Part shown: one piece after another, positions 48,244-59,146 of the stretch
Numbering within the stretch: position 1 is the first letter of the stretch
Layout of the letters: every line of letters starts with the position of its first letter
Assembly (NCBI GenBank): GCA_934045905.1
Contig: OW203766.1
Location: 15,246,309 to 15,310,308, forward strand
Length of the DNA: 64,000 nucleotides
Origin: Leuctra nigra
Lineage: Eukaryota > Arthropoda > Insecta > Plecoptera > Leuctridae
Direction: 5' to 3'
Position numbers and translations under genes: made by a program
Notes under the pieces: model-generated
The model's input: the letters and a program-made list of their open reading frames with translations, nothing else
What the model was told of the DNA's origin: nothing
Database searches by the model: none

Positions 48244-48619
48244 TACATAATACACGATAAAACACAGTTTGCTCAAAGCACTTCCTTTAGAGCATCCTGA
48301 GACCAAAGAGACCTTAAATATAAAACCTTTTAGAGTGGTGCATCTTAGAAGTAGTTCGATAGAAATTAACAGCCACAGTTTTTCTTCATTTTTTCTGTGA
48401 ACACATAAAAATACAAATTACATACAAATTACATACAAATTATATGTAAATCACTTTCAACACAGGAGTGTTCCATTACTTCATTACTTTTACTACTTGC
48501 ATAAACAAAGTTTTTTGCATACGAAAATATTATTTTTCCTTCTTATAACCCAAAAAAGTAACGGTTCAGACCTTGGTCTGAAACTTGGAAAAACTTGGAC
48601 AAAACTTGGAAGTTTTTCT

Positions 48620-48813
48620 AAGTGTTTTTTTTCTAGATCGGCCATTTTGGTTTCACATAAAAATTGATTTATACTTTAGCAGGTAAGGTTACATGTTCAA
48701 GCAACGAAATATTCTGATAAAATTTCATCAAATAAGTGTGAATTGAATTTCATTTCGAGGTGCTGCACGTATCGGTGCTTGCTCATCAACGCGTTTCATT
48801 GAGTGTTTCCTGG
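48620..48813 (+). mobile_element. GAGCG-family 3' fragment
   Basis: GTGCTTGCTCATCAACGCGT ... GAGTGTTTCCTGG is a mutated 3' end of the family; the left limit is uncertain. Confidence 0.55.
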
Positions 48814-49837
48814 TTAAACCCTGTATATGAAAAGTTTATACAGTAATTATCTTTGTTGCTTCAAAACGAACCGATATCTTTTTAAAATATATTATAGAGC
48901 GTAAAACCTTCTTCACTCATTTTGAGATTATCTGTTCTCATCTTAGATCAAATATCTCTCTCCAAGATGGCGGCCTTGTTGACATTCTCGACCAATGCTT
49001 TGTTTCCAATAAAGTATTGACTGGAGAGCTAATTAGGCATCCTTCTCCTCGACTTAATCGCCGTCAGCAAGTCGCCGTCTTTGATGTGTAACATTGGCAG
49101 CCATGTTGCTCTAACAACATGTTTTACAGCAAGTCGCTTCAGGCCTGACGTGACGTGATCATACCCAGAGAGATCTGGTTACATGTAAACCGTCATACAA
49201 CCATATTACATCATAATGAATCTGGAGCATCCATGGGACGTTGCAAACTCACTTATTTTGATATTGAAATTTGGTATTATTTTTGTGTACTAAATGGTCT
49301 TCAAAATATGTAAATGGAGAAACCGTTGGAGAAGAGCTTCTCTGATCTGATTCAAATTATGGATATTCATTAGAACAGACATAAGAGGTTTTGCCAATTT
49401 TCAGCAAAGACGAACAAGAATTGAATAAAGTTTTTATAAAAATTGTTTCGTCATAATAGAAAATTGTTCACTGCTCCTTGCTGCATTTTAGGATGTCTTT
49501 GCAGCTGGTTCCATGGTCAGTAGAGCAGCAACTTTCACACAAATATTAATTCGCATGCAACACGATGGCTGGGGTGAACATGAGGCGAACTCAAAACCAA
49601 GTAATTCTGCCTTCATCCAATCAAAACCGACACCAGTCATAATGAAAGAGAACACCTCAATATATCTGTATTTGTTGACTCAATCAAATTGTAATAAACA
49701 GAGCTTGATTACATGATCCCGAAGCTAGAATATGATATTCTTGTTATGTTATCATTTGATTGGTTTCAAATAAACATGGTAAAAAATATTCACATTGCAA
49801 ATGCCAAAGTTCAACTCTACTTATAGGTAAATCAAGC
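48814..49837. other. Intergenic DNA, nothing recognised
   Basis: Small open frames, such as that at 49513-49716, have no recognisable motif. Confidence 0.5.
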
Positions 49838-50090
49838 CTTTCAAGGGGGTTGAATTCAAGACTTGGATCTTCTCAATGAAACATTGAAGCATTTAACACG
49901 CTTAAAAATCTTGAATTCAAGACATCTTTTCAAACTTTTCAATTAGAACGTGTCCTATTTTCCTTCAAGTCTTGAAAGACTTCAACAAATGGTTAATTTC
50001 ACTGCAACTTTAAACAACAACAAACAGTGAACGTCTAAATTCTCTTTCAAGTTTCCTTGAAATCAAGGGTTAAATTCAACCCCTTCAAAG
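49838..50090. mobile_element. Probable MITE with imperfect inverted ends
   Basis: CTTTCAAGGGGGTTGAATT at the left and the complement of CTTTGAAGGGGTTGAATTT at the right, with further inverted similarity inside (AATTCAAGAC, TCAAGTCTTGAA). Confidence 0.65.
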
Positions 50091-50623
50091 AAACTGGTAT
50101 AGTTTGTGCTTTCGATACATAACTAGAATGATCATTTAACTGCTTATAGTAATGTTCCTCGTCAGTTCTTAATCAAATTAATAATCCATGCCACCAAGAC
50201 GACATGTTTCGACTTTCCCAAATAGAGTGTCGTTAGATATTCTTGTAAATATTCAAAACAATTCTTGAAACTCATTTATTTCAAACTGAACCTCCTTCTT
50301 CTGTCCCGCTTCTAATACACTCTAGCTCCAGTATCAAATAGAATAATAGAATAATAGAGCAGCTCTTCTCTAATGGATGAAATAGACTTGAACAGTGCAA
50401 TGTCATTTAGAGTCACACAGAGAAGATATAATCCGAGAAACACGTGCGTTGAAAGACAAGATTCGAACTGGCGTCCTTCCAGACTCGATTGTAACAAGCG
50501 ATGGATGGTTTAGATGCACTTCAACAGAAGCCCGGATGCAACAATAGCGAGGTACTTATACTGGAAATTGAGCGCTGAGCTAAATAAAAGTCAAATAGGC
50601 AATATCTCAGTATCTCAGCATTT

Positions 50624-51123
50624 TGAAATTTAAAGTAGAACCGTTTGACCGATCAACTTAAAATTTTGCATGGTCGTTAGGACTAGGATTATCTCTATTT
50701 TTGACCATTTTCAGACTAATCTGTGTTTAAATTCAGAAGTAATTGACAGTTTACGGACGTTTTGCGTGTTGGCTGTCAAATTTCTCGAATTTCATATTTC
50801 ATGGCAACTTCGAATCTTCAGTTCCAAGGTAGTTAGAGCAGAAACTTTCAAACGTAACAGATCGATCTAATATTGTGTTCACACACATCATATGAGTGGT
50901 CCCAGGTATACCATTTGAACGTGATCCTGTTATTTTTGAAAATTAACAAGGAACCGTTCAATCACAAAGGTTCAATCGATCAACAATTGTTGGAGATTTC
51001 CATACAAGTTTGTGACGAAATTCAAGAATTATTATTGACATTTTCGAAAGGCAGAATTTCGGTTCGAGGTGTTGCGCGTATCCGTGCTCGCTCATCAACG
51101 CGCTACTCAGAGCGTTTTCCTAG
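50624..51123 (+). mobile_element. GAGCG-family repeat, copy H (5' truncated)
   Basis: The interior begins at the CCGTTTGACCGATCAACTTA phrase and the 3' end is complete (GCTCGCTCATCAACGCGCTA ... GAGCGTTTTCCTAG, then T). Confidence 0.8.
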
Positions 51124-51189
51124 TAGGGATAGACACAGTGTTGCAATGAAAATCTGAATAATGTGGAGTTATTTAATATTGATTTGCGG

Positions 51190-51302
51190 TTCGTCTTATG
51201 CTTGGCTAATTCTGTTGAAGTTTTCTGTAAAGGGAATTTCAATTCGAGGTGTTGCCCGTTTCGGTGCTCGCTTATCAACGCGTTACACTGAGTGTTTCCT
51301 AG
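51190..51302 (+). mobile_element. GAGCG-family 3' fragment, copy I
   Basis: Only the last 110 bp or so, ending CACTGAGTGTTTCCTAG plus T, about 210 bp upstream of the SIAH-like start codon. Confidence 0.75.
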
Positions 51303-51513
51303 TAAAGAACAATAATAAATCCTCTGAATTATGATTATTCAAATTACGATACATTGTTACAATAAGGACAATGATCTTTTTTGTGGTATTCATGAATAAT
51401 CTCCATGGCATCGAGGAAACCACTTTTCAAAAGTTGCATTTCTTAATCGCAAATTAACCATAACATTTCCAAATTGTATGATTATCCATCGTTGTGTCCA
51501 GAAGTAAACAAAG

Positions 51514-52302
51514 ATGTCTTCTCCCGACGACACTGTCGAAGAGTCTCTGTTAAACCTCCTCAAATGCCCTATTTGTTTCGACCCCTGTCAAGCCCCGATC
51601 TGCTCGTGCCCCAACGGCCACATCCTCTGTTCCGAGTGCAAGGACAACGTCCAGAGTTGTCCGCTGTGTCGAGCAAGTGGCGTTCCTCGCATCAGAAACC
51701 TCGTCCTGGACTCCCTCAGCGAGAAGGTCCTCACTGTCCCGTGCAAGTTCCAGGAGAAAGGATGTGGAGTCAAAAGGAAAAGAGAGGAAGATCTCGAGGA
51801 TCACTATCGCAACTGCAAATTCCAGCCGATTTACGAATGCCTGGTGGGAACCGGTTGTGAGTTTGTTGGAAGCCGCTCTGAAGTTCACGAACATGTTCAA
51901 AGTGATCATCCAGAAAATGAACTGCTCGCCTTGGAGGTTGTGAGGCTTCCCTTCAATACGTCTAACAAGCAGTGTTACAGAATGGTCTTGAAGAGTGAAG
52001 ATGAATACTTCTGGATATGCTGCGGTCATCTTTCAACCGGGAATTGTGTTTTCTACGTGAGGTACATCGGACCCGATGTGAACTCATCTCAGTACGAGAT
52101 TCAATGGGGGATCTCGTCGGTTGATAAGAACAAGAGAGCTCTGAAGAACGTGGAGGTCTTCGCATTCCAGAGGACGCCGCTTTCGTTGTCAGAAGATGAA
52201 CTCGGCAACGAGAATACTATTGATTTGGAGGAATATTTCGGCTGTTTGAAACCAGGAGTCGATAGAGAAGTCGATGTTTGTGTGACTGTATATAAAAAAT
52301 AG
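51514..52302 (+). CDS. SIAH/Sina-like E3 ubiquitin ligase, intronless
   Basis: 262 aa. The RING-HC finger binds E2 enzymes and the C-terminal Sina domain binds substrates; family members send target proteins to the proteasome in cytosol or nucleus. RING ligands visible: C18, C21, C32, H36, C39, C42, C49, C52, with the family's C-x-x-G-H spacing. The SIAH double zinc finger follows: C77, C84, H97, C101, then C109, C115, H127, H132. Residues from about 140 on match the Sina beta-sandwich region in length and spacing. Slightly shorter than SIAH1 (282 aa). The start chosen is the first ATG, with AAAG before it, just before the RING. No intron is present, which fits a retroposed or lineage-expanded SIAH-like paralogue rather than the conserved ancestral sina gene. 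It is more GC-rich than its surroundings, as expected of a functional coding exon. Which paralogue it is cannot be decided here. Confidence 0.95.
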   Translation: MSSPDDTVEESLLNLLKCPICFDPCQAPICSCPNGHILCSECKDNVQSCPLCRASGVPRIRNLVLDSLSEKVLTVPCKFQEKGCGVKRKREEDLEDHYRNCKFQPIYECLVGTGCEFVGSRSEVHEHVQSDHPENELLALEVVRLPFNTSNKQCYRMVLKSEDEYFWICCGHLSTGNCVFYVRYIGPDVNSSQYEIQWGISSVDKNKRALKNVEVFAFQRTPLSLSEDELGNENTIDLEEYFGCLKPGVDREVDVCVTVYKK

Positions 52303-52414
52303 TAACAACACGAACTTATATTATTAAATATAGAATTTTAAGTATGCATTTTTTTACGCATTGAAGAATTATCTTTTTCTTACTATATGTTTTGGGTCCT
52401 ATTAGCACTTTTGA

Positions 52415-52420
52415 AATAAA
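52415..52420 (+). terminator. Polyadenylation signal of the SIAH-like gene
   Basis: AATAAA 113 bp after the stop codon. Confidence 0.7.
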
Positions 52421-52531
52421 AATTTCAGTTTTGTATAAGCAAATGGTGCACTTTAATTGGTTTGGAGAGGAAATAAGGTAGTTACTTACTTCATCTTCTT
52501 CTCATTAATATAATATAGCTATCCCGGTTTA

Positions 52532-52745
52532 TTGAGCGAGCGAAGCAAGCGTCTCCTTTTGGCTCTTTTGGCACGGACCACTGTTTTTTTCTGTCACCTG
52601 AGCCTATACAAGTCAGAGATTTTCTTCGATCGAACTGAAATTTTGCACACACGTAATTTTGCACACACGTAAAAAACACACACAAAAAAGAAACAGGGGT
52701 CCGTGCCAAAAGAGCCAAAAGGAGACGCTCGCTTCGCTCGCTCAA
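52532..52745. mobile_element. Fold-back element made of two GAGCG 5' ends
   Basis: The left end TTGAGCGAGCGAAGCAAGCG and about 60 bp after it are repeated in inverted orientation at the right end with very few mismatches. So two 5' ends of the family face each other. AATTTTGCACACACGTA is repeated twice between them. The family's 3' end is absent. Confidence 0.88.
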
Positions 52746-52851
52746 AAATTATAGAGACTTATTTAATTATTCTGCTGGCATACGAGTACGAATTGGTATA
52801 TTATGTATATTGTATCTTAATATCAGTCTTTAGTTCGTCCAAGGCTTAACC

Positions 52852-53377
52852 CAGGCCCGGGCAAACAACGGCCTGCCGGCCCGCGACTTGCTTTGATGCG
52901 GCCCGCAGGCTTTGTCTGTACATAGAAACACAATAAAATATTATTTCTTGTTTTGGTTACGATAAAAAATACCATAAGAAGCAGACAACTATCTGGAAGT
53001 ACATTTTCTACACACCACGGGAATATGTAACAAGTTTTGAAAGAGAAATGAGAATTTAATCAAATTTACAAATGGTGGCATATGTGGGATTTTATTGTTT
53101 TTAATTTATTTTTAGTTTGTTTTTAATTGGGATCTAAGGGAATTTTACTGGACTTAATATGTCTCACCTAAACCCCCCCCCAGGAGTGATCGAGCAGGAG
53201 GTGGAATCACAAAATATTAAGTTTTCACGGGGCTACCAGCCGTCTTCTGTGACGACCCCGCCTCGTCACACTATTTCTTGGGGGTCAGTGACTTATTTCC
53301 CCTCCCGATAATGTCTCCGGACTATCACCTTTAATTCCTCAATGCGCAGCTTCAGCCATAATGTTTGCCCATGCCTG
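52852..53377. mobile_element. hAT-type MITE with exact 8-bp target duplication
   Basis: CAGGCCCGGGCAAACA at the left and TGTTTGCCCATGCCTG at the right. GCTTAACC lies directly outside both ends (52844-52851 and 53378-53385). The ends resemble the widespread CAGG-GGGCAAAC hAT group. No transposase. Confidence 0.95.
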
Positions 53378-53404
53378 GCTTAACCTAATGTTGGCAAATT
53401 TGGT

Positions 53405-53575
53405 AGGTATGGGCGGTACGATTGGCCATAACTTCAATTCAGAATATTCACAACAATATACCATTTTCCATTTTCATGATCCAGTAGATCGAAAATCCTG
53501 ACATGTATAGTTTCAAGTGCCATTGTGTTTCTAGTTGTAATAACAACTTGGCTGCATGGTGCGACCTCACCACTA
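53405..53575 (-). mobile_element. Decayed end of the composite element
   Basis: Diverged match to 63171-63371: GATCCAGTAG, AACTTGGCTG and a CCACTAGATAAA terminus. Confidence 0.6.
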
Positions 53576-55680
53576 GATAAAGCAGAATCCGTAAGCTCAA
53601 ACAAAAGAAATCCATTTCAAAGAAGCAATTCAACACTCGTATATTTCGCTCTTCTCTTATTGTTACAGAATCAATCCATCTTCATCAGATTCTTCGAAGT
53701 CTGTGATTGATTGGCAATTGCCCGTAGCGAGTGACATGTGATATCGTCTTGTGTATTATCAGAACTGTACGTTTTGTCTGCAAAGTCCTGCGAATATATC
53801 GTGCTGTTGGTGGAGAATGGAGTTTATGCGGCGTAGAAGTACTGAGTAGATTGAAGAGGACACATACACTCATCTCTTCGCTTGCACTAGAAGAAGATAT
53901 TAGATGTCTCGAGGAATAAAGATAACTTACAGAGTGGTGGGTTATATCATTTATATATTTCTACATCAATTTTAAATAATAAATATCATACTGTTACAAC
54001 ATGAAATATCTTGTAGATAAAGCTGTCTAGATTATGTTCAATTATCACAGCAGTCATTGAAATAATTTGACAATGCCGAACGTCATACAATATGAGAAAA
54101 AGCTTCATCAATACTCGTTTTACTGTACCATTTTTATAAACCAATGTAAATGTAATTTAATAATTTAATTTGAATTTTAAGAGGCATATAAATTGAAGTA
54201 CCTACCAGCTATCATGTTCCAACGTGTCTTGACGCATTTCATGAAATTAAACATATTATTTTTTTATTTTTTTAAAGATTTATGAATATTATTATTCAAG
54301 TTATTTAAAGTTTTGGGATATTTCGTCATGTTTTTTTGTGAAATTATTTATTTTTGTCATTAGTTTCGATTTTCATATCAAAATATTCCACAGGACAATA
54401 ACTTGAAAAATTCAACAAACAAATTTAAATTAAAATTTTACTTAACAAATGTCAAAAAAACATTACAAAATATCCTAAAACTTTGAATTACACCGCCATA
54501 TGTAATTTCCCACAATAAATCTTTCAGTAGTACAAAATGTTTATTCATAAACTAGAATATTAACTATATCTCGTCAAAATATACCTGAGTAAAATTATCA
54601 TGGCAACCTTCTAAATCAGGCAACCATGACATGATATCAAAACAAAATGGCACAACATTTTATTAATACCGAAGTCATAAACATTGAAATCAAAACAAAA
54701 GCATTACTCACTGTAGCATGCTAATTATATATCACAATATGCACGACGATTTCATTAAATTCAAAGTGAACGTCTGCATGTCATCATTTGCATTGTATTC
54801 CTGCTGCATTCGTTCGCTCGTACTTAATACCCATTCCCATTGTAATAATCCAGTCGTCGTTCCAATTTTCAAAATATTTCCCGCGTCATTGTTCCCCGTA
54901 TCACGTGATCGTGTGCCCTCGCGTGGCGTCGAGCGAGACCCAATTACTTTTTGAGATGACGGAGATGCAAGATGCTGGGCTAAGGAAGGGAGAGGGAGAG
55001 ACAAGTACTAGTAATGAGACTACTGAGGTAATGGGATGCGCTGGGAATATGTTGTCTGTGGGCTTAAGGCTGAGAATGGATGATATTTTTTTCAAGTGCA
55101 GTTTCTAGACTGTTTATTTTGAAGAAGAAAAAATGAAATCACAGATGACTGAAGAATAACTAGAACTCAAATGAATTAAATTGGTCTAACGATAAAAATA
55201 TGTATGAAACTTTCAATGCAGTCAAGAAACTGTTAAATAGGTACAATTTTTTGAAATAAATGCCATTCGAAATTATATATTCCCAGTTTTATTCCACATT
55301 TTCCATATTTTCCACGTAAGTATTTTCCTCGATTTACTGATGGCAATTTTGCACTCGACTAATTGTTTTGGGCTTATTATTTAATGCCTTGATATTAAGA
55401 ATTCAGTGTTTATGGTGATACTCAACTCGTATTTTCATTTTTATATATTTTTATTGTTTACAGTTTCTGGGTTTAAAAAGTGAGAAATAACCCATAATAG
55501 AACGTTTAGATTTGTATGTTGTTGAAACGATTCAGAAAAATACAAAAATGAAAGATCATAAATTTTCTCCGTCTATATTCGTCAAGATCAATACGAATCA
55601 CGTGGTTAAGAATCAGTGAACGACGCACATGGTTGCCAGATTTCTTGTCTGGAATGATTTCCACACCGCCATCTTGATTG
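53576..55680. other. Intergenic DNA, one doubtful exon
   Basis: ATG at 54955 opens 24 acidic/polar codons ending at GAG/GTAATG, after a GC-richer stretch with CACGTGATCGTG. It could be a first exon, but no continuing exon was found. Otherwise AT-rich DNA. Confidence 0.35.
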
Positions 55681-56189
55681 TGTAACAAGTTGGCCTATCT
55701 AGGTTAGAAAATTAACTTTAAAAATAATAATGTTTGCTTGAAATAGGTTTAAAGAATGAACAAGCTTGTAGCATGGCATTCTTAGAGTCAAGGTTAACTG
55801 AACACAAAGTAATTAATTAGAATCATTATGTAAACTTACAATCTTTAAAATTCAACAGCAATCAAAATATAGACAAAAATATAACGAGCAATCAAATAAG
55901 TTTAACAATGTGCAATTATATCAAGAAAGTGAGTGAATCCATATAAAAAGTATGTGACCTTACCTAAATTGTGATGTCACCACGTAATAACAAGTGAACC
56001 AGTCATTGTGATAACGCTACAAAACCAGTCAGCCAGACTAGTTTTCAGTGATTCCAAGAAAAGCATGGGCCTACGTGCAGAAAGAAAGTCGTTTCGCGGG
56101 CTTTAGAAATGACAGAATGTCTAAAATTAGCTACCACGTGTACGAAACCAACCAATCAGATTCTTTGGAGGGAAAACGATGTCAGAGGG

Positions 56190-56226
56190 TATAAAACGTC
56201 AGGCTACCAGCCAAACTTCATCAGTC
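56190..56226 (+). promoter_or_regulatory. LTR promoter: TATA box and arthropod initiator
   Basis: TATAAAA at 56190-56196 and TCAGTC at 56221-56226, about 31 nt apart, the usual TATA-to-start distance. The 3' LTR has the same pair, offset by 4,703 bp. Confidence 0.7.
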
Positions 56227-56856
56227 GGAGTTTTCTCAGAGCAGTGAGACCTGCCTCGCGAACCGTGAAGTCTTGTGCACGCAACATAGTATAATTTCAG
56301 CGAGACAGTGCCGATGTGATCGAAGGTAAACATTAAAATAACATTTTTGTATAAACGTCAACCCAGTAAATTCAAACTTCAAGCCTAATGCTGAGGCAAA
56401 TAATATCGCATTAAGACAATTTCAAGTTACAAGTGATCAACTGAACAGTTTCAACATTAAAGTCAGTAAATGTTAAAGTATAAAAGTTAGTGAATTGCAA
56501 CTCCGGGAGAAACCGACGAGTCTGCAGCCACGAACGTCATCAGCCTGAGCCAACTTGATCCAACTGCTCGAGGAGGTCACTCCTTGTGCACGGACTGCTG
56601 GACGTCCTGGTAACCAAGGGGTTATTAGACAACATCATCGCATCGCAGCTGAAGGAGGTGACATATCCAGTCATTTCATTCTGCTGGTGGACTGGAGTTC
56701 ACGGGACACACTACGCAAGAGTCAACGCCATCCACTTGTTTACGCGGAAGTAAACAAACCAGACGACATCATCACTACTGCCGACGTATCGAACGTAATA
56801 TTGTTTCATAATTTTTGATTGCTCTTTTCACATCAATGAACATTTATTTTCTTTAT

Positions 56857-56862
56857 AATAAA
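56857..56862 (+). terminator. LTR polyadenylation signal
   Basis: AATAAA followed by a GT-rich stretch (TTCTTTGTGTTC) within 35 nt. Repeated at 61560-61565 in the 3' LTR, where it would act. Confidence 0.65.
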
Positions 56863-56924
56863 CAGATTATAATATTGCTGATTCTTTGTGTTCTACCCTC
56901 TGAGCCAAATCCCGCAGGTTTCAG

Positions 56925-56942
56925 TGGCGCCCAACGTGGGGC
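56925..56942 (+). other. Primer binding site (tRNA-Lys type)
   Basis: TGGCGCCCAACGTGGGGC begins two bases after the LTR. From established knowledge it is the 18-nt site complementary to the 3' end of tRNA-Lys1,2. Confidence 0.85.
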
Positions 56943-57149
56943 TCGAATAACATTCCTGGGAGCAATTGTTTTGAAAGAAATAATTGTTTTCTTGATTGTG
57001 AAAGAGTTACTCAGTTGTTCTGAAACTTGTGGACACAGGCATTGCGAAAAATTTTCATGTATTTGGAAATTTTACATAGAATCAACCCGTTAACGTAAAG
57101 ATAAAGCCAACTGTAGATTTGTGCATGTTAGTTCATTACATCTGTTACG

Positions 57150-57398
57150 ATGGCAGATCGAGATGCAAGTTTATCGTCAACAGTGAATTTAGATGATGTA
57201 GAGGGGGCAGAGCTTAGTGAGTCAGAGGTCACGAGTATTCAGGTGATAGAGGGGGGCAGAAACATCAACAGGGTAGTTATTTGTCATGGGAACAAGTTTG
57301 TTGTTATTGATACCGTGGGAACCAGATTAGGCATCGATAGAAATGACCTAACCCAGTCGCTGATTATTGTTGACGGAAGTCGTCTGAAGAAGATGTAA
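57150..57398 (+). CDS. Small acidic ORF upstream of gag
   Basis: 82 aa starting MADRDAS, in the same frame as gag, ending at a TAA. It has an acidic N-terminal third and then hydrophobic beta-like segments (VVICHGNKFVVID). No family recognised. It may be an upstream ORF or a separated N-terminal part of gag. Confidence 0.5.
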   Translation: MADRDASLSSTVNLDDVEGAELSESEVTSIQVIEGGRNINRVVICHGNKFVVIDTVGTRLGIDRNDLTQSLIIVDGSRLKKM

Positions 57399-57440
57399 AG
57401 ATTCAGAAAATTGAAGAATAAGTCGTAAAGAACTTTTACG

Positions 57441-57955
57441 ATGGATGAAAAAGATGAAGAAAATTGGAAATCCTGGGTCGAGCTAAATAAGAAAGAATAT
57501 GAAGAACAAGAAGAAAATAGAAGTGTCAAATTAGAATTCTGCGAGTTTAGTAATCGGGATTTATACCATTTAATGAGAACAGAACGAATTGATGAATTGT
57601 CAAGAAGAATCTATATAGAATTTGAAAGGAAGAAGAAGAAACGAAGATTCAGAGTCAGAATCGTGTTGAAATCGCCGATATTTCAGTACAAGAGAAAAAT
57701 GAAGAAGATGCCGAGATTATACTTCCACAAGATAATTTCGAAGAAACCAGTGAACAATTTGAAGTTGAGAAAGTTGAGTTGCAGAACAACGACGTCATCA
57801 CGAAAGAGCAAAAAGATTTAGACCAGCTGAAGACATGTGAAGTTGTCATTGAAGGTGTTAAAGAAGACGCTGTAAAGAAAGCAGAGAGTCAAGAAAACGA
57901 ATCGTTCGAAGATGAAGTCATTCCAGAATGTTTGGTACAGGGAGATCGCGAGTAA
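57441..57955 (+). CDS. Acidic N-terminal gag region split across frames
   Basis: 57441-57625 reads in frame 0 (relative to gag) as acidic, tryptophan-containing sequence. In frame 0 it then becomes Lys/Arg-rich and stops at 57821. The acidic, Glu-rich character continues in frame 2 from about 57626 to the TAA at 57953-57955, and gag resumes in frame 0 from 57912. So there are two shifts: -1 near the AAGAAGAAGAAA tract, and back at 57912-57950. Either two indels or frameshifting; no family assigned. Confidence 0.5.
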
Positions 57956-59120
57956 ATTTGAAGCTGGATTGAAAAAGGTTGAAACTAGGGTCACAAATGT
58001 AGAGGAAAGAGTACAACAAGTAAATGATAAAGTCGACACAGAGTTGGAGGTCATTAAGTCTTACGTAGAATCAATCGGAGCACAGACGAGCAGTGTTGAG
58101 GAAAAAGTAAATACCGGATTGGTAAAGATAAACACTGAGATCGATGAGCGTGACAAGAAACTCAGCCTGGAGATATTTTCATTAAGCTCGCGATTTGAAA
58201 GAAAGGATAAAGAGAAGAATGAAAGCATTTCAGCTATGAAGGAGAAAATAGAGGACGTAAGTAAGAAAGTAGATGAAAATGCAAAGAAGACTGGAACAAC
58301 ATCAAATGTCATCTGTCACGCAAATAACGAGTTGCAATTTGCAAAACATTGTACTGAGTCGCTGATACAAGAGGCAATAAGATTTAATGGGGAAGAGAGT
58401 TGCCCAATAAACGCAATGCAATTTTTGAAGCTAATCAAAGAGCGTTTTTCAACATTCAATGTGAATAACAATCAGAAGCTGGGAATCATTGTCAAGTGTT
58501 TACATGGAAAAGCAGCAGACTGGTATGTAAATAATCCCGTTGAGAATATTGACAAATTTGAAGAGGCTTTTAAAGATAAATATTGGTCGCAAACTGTACA
58601 GCATCAGCTAATCAGATCAATCTATGCTGGAGAATACAAAATTAGTTCGAACCTAAACATGGTGACCTATGTCAATCGGATTATCAACAAGGCAAAATAT
58701 GTGACAGAGTTGGTCAATATGACGGAACAAGTTTTGGTTGGCATATTGATTAATCACTTACCACCAAACATCAGGGTGATAGTGCGAGGCAAAGTCAAAA
58801 CTAAAGACGAATTGATCAAGGAGCTGACTGATTTAGAGCATGATGAATTCACTGAGAAGCTAATAAGAGACCCAAAGCAATATGAGCCAATTCGTAACGG
58901 GAACGGTTACAATGACAATAGGAACGGCTACAATAACAGGAATAGTTATGACAGGAATTGCAATAACAATAACAACGGGAGAAACAGTCATAACAGAAAT
59001 GGGAATGGTAACGGGAATGGTAACGGGAATAATAATAATCGTCCACCAGAGTCCGGTACGAAGGAAACGAAAAATGAGAATTCGGGAAACGAACAGAGGT
59101 CGACACAGAATGGAAAGTAG
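57912..59120 (+). CDS. gag: Gag (capsid) of the LTR retrotransposon
   Basis: 402 aa from the ATG at 57912. Residues 10-125 are heptad-rich charged sequence likely to form a coiled coil. Residues 155-315 match the retrotransposon gag/capsid family: a FNGEE-type start, AADWYVNN, FEEAFKDKYW (W204 and W225 in conserved places) and a long helical tail. Residues 328-380 are Asn/Gly/Arg-rich repeats that probably bind RNA in place of the CCHC zinc knuckle, which is absent. It assembles the particle that packages element RNA. Upstream acidic coding may be part of the same protein. It ends at TAG 59118-59120, after a frameshift signal at 59084. Confidence 0.87.
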   Translation: MKSFQNVWYREIASKFEAGLKKVETRVTNVEERVQQVNDKVDTELEVIKSYVESIGAQTSSVEEKVNTGLVKINTEIDERDKKLSLEIFSLSSRFERKDKEKNESISAMKEKIEDVSKKVDENAKKTGTTSNVICHANNELQFAKHCTESLIQEAIRFNGEESCPINAMQFLKLIKERFSTFNVNNNQKLGIIVKCLHGKAADWYVNNPVENIDKFEEAFKDKYWSQTVQHQLIRSIYAGEYKISSNLNMVTYVNRIINKAKYVTELVNMTEQVLVGILINHLPPNIRVIVRGKVKTKDELIKELTDLEHDEFTEKLIRDPKQYEPIRNGNGYNDNRNGYNNRNSYDRNCNNNNNGRNSHNRNGNGNGNGNGNNNNRPPESGTKETKNENSGNEQRSTQNGK

Positions 59121-59146
59121 AGAAGGGACAAGATTTTGCGTCGACC
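59084..59146 (+). promoter_or_regulatory. Candidate -1 ribosomal frameshift signal
   Basis: GGGAAAC at 59084-59090 sits as G GGA AAC in the gag frame, the correct setting for -1 slippage. After a 7-nt spacer, GGTCGAC (59098-59104) pairs perfectly with GTCGACC (59140-59146) across a 35-nt loop that holds the gag stop. Slippage would fuse gag to the downstream ORF, which has no stop from the heptamer onward. Geometry matches known retroviral gag-pro signals; activity is inferred. Confidence 0.7.

Larger units (their letters stand above)
55681..56923 (+). repeat. 5' long terminal repeat
   Basis: Starts TGTAACAAGTTGG and ends GCAGGTTTCA. It contains a TATA box, an initiator and AATAAA, so the R region probably runs from about 56223 to shortly after 56862. 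Confidence 0.96.

Noticed and set aside
54955..55026. Possible first exon ending at GAG/GTAATG
   Set aside because: No second exon or protein family was found; kept only as a note in the intergenic entry.
57441..57821. Lys/Arg-rich C-terminus in frame 0 as a genuine nucleic-acid-binding protein
   Set aside because: The basic part is the out-of-frame reading of an acidic coding stretch in frame 2.
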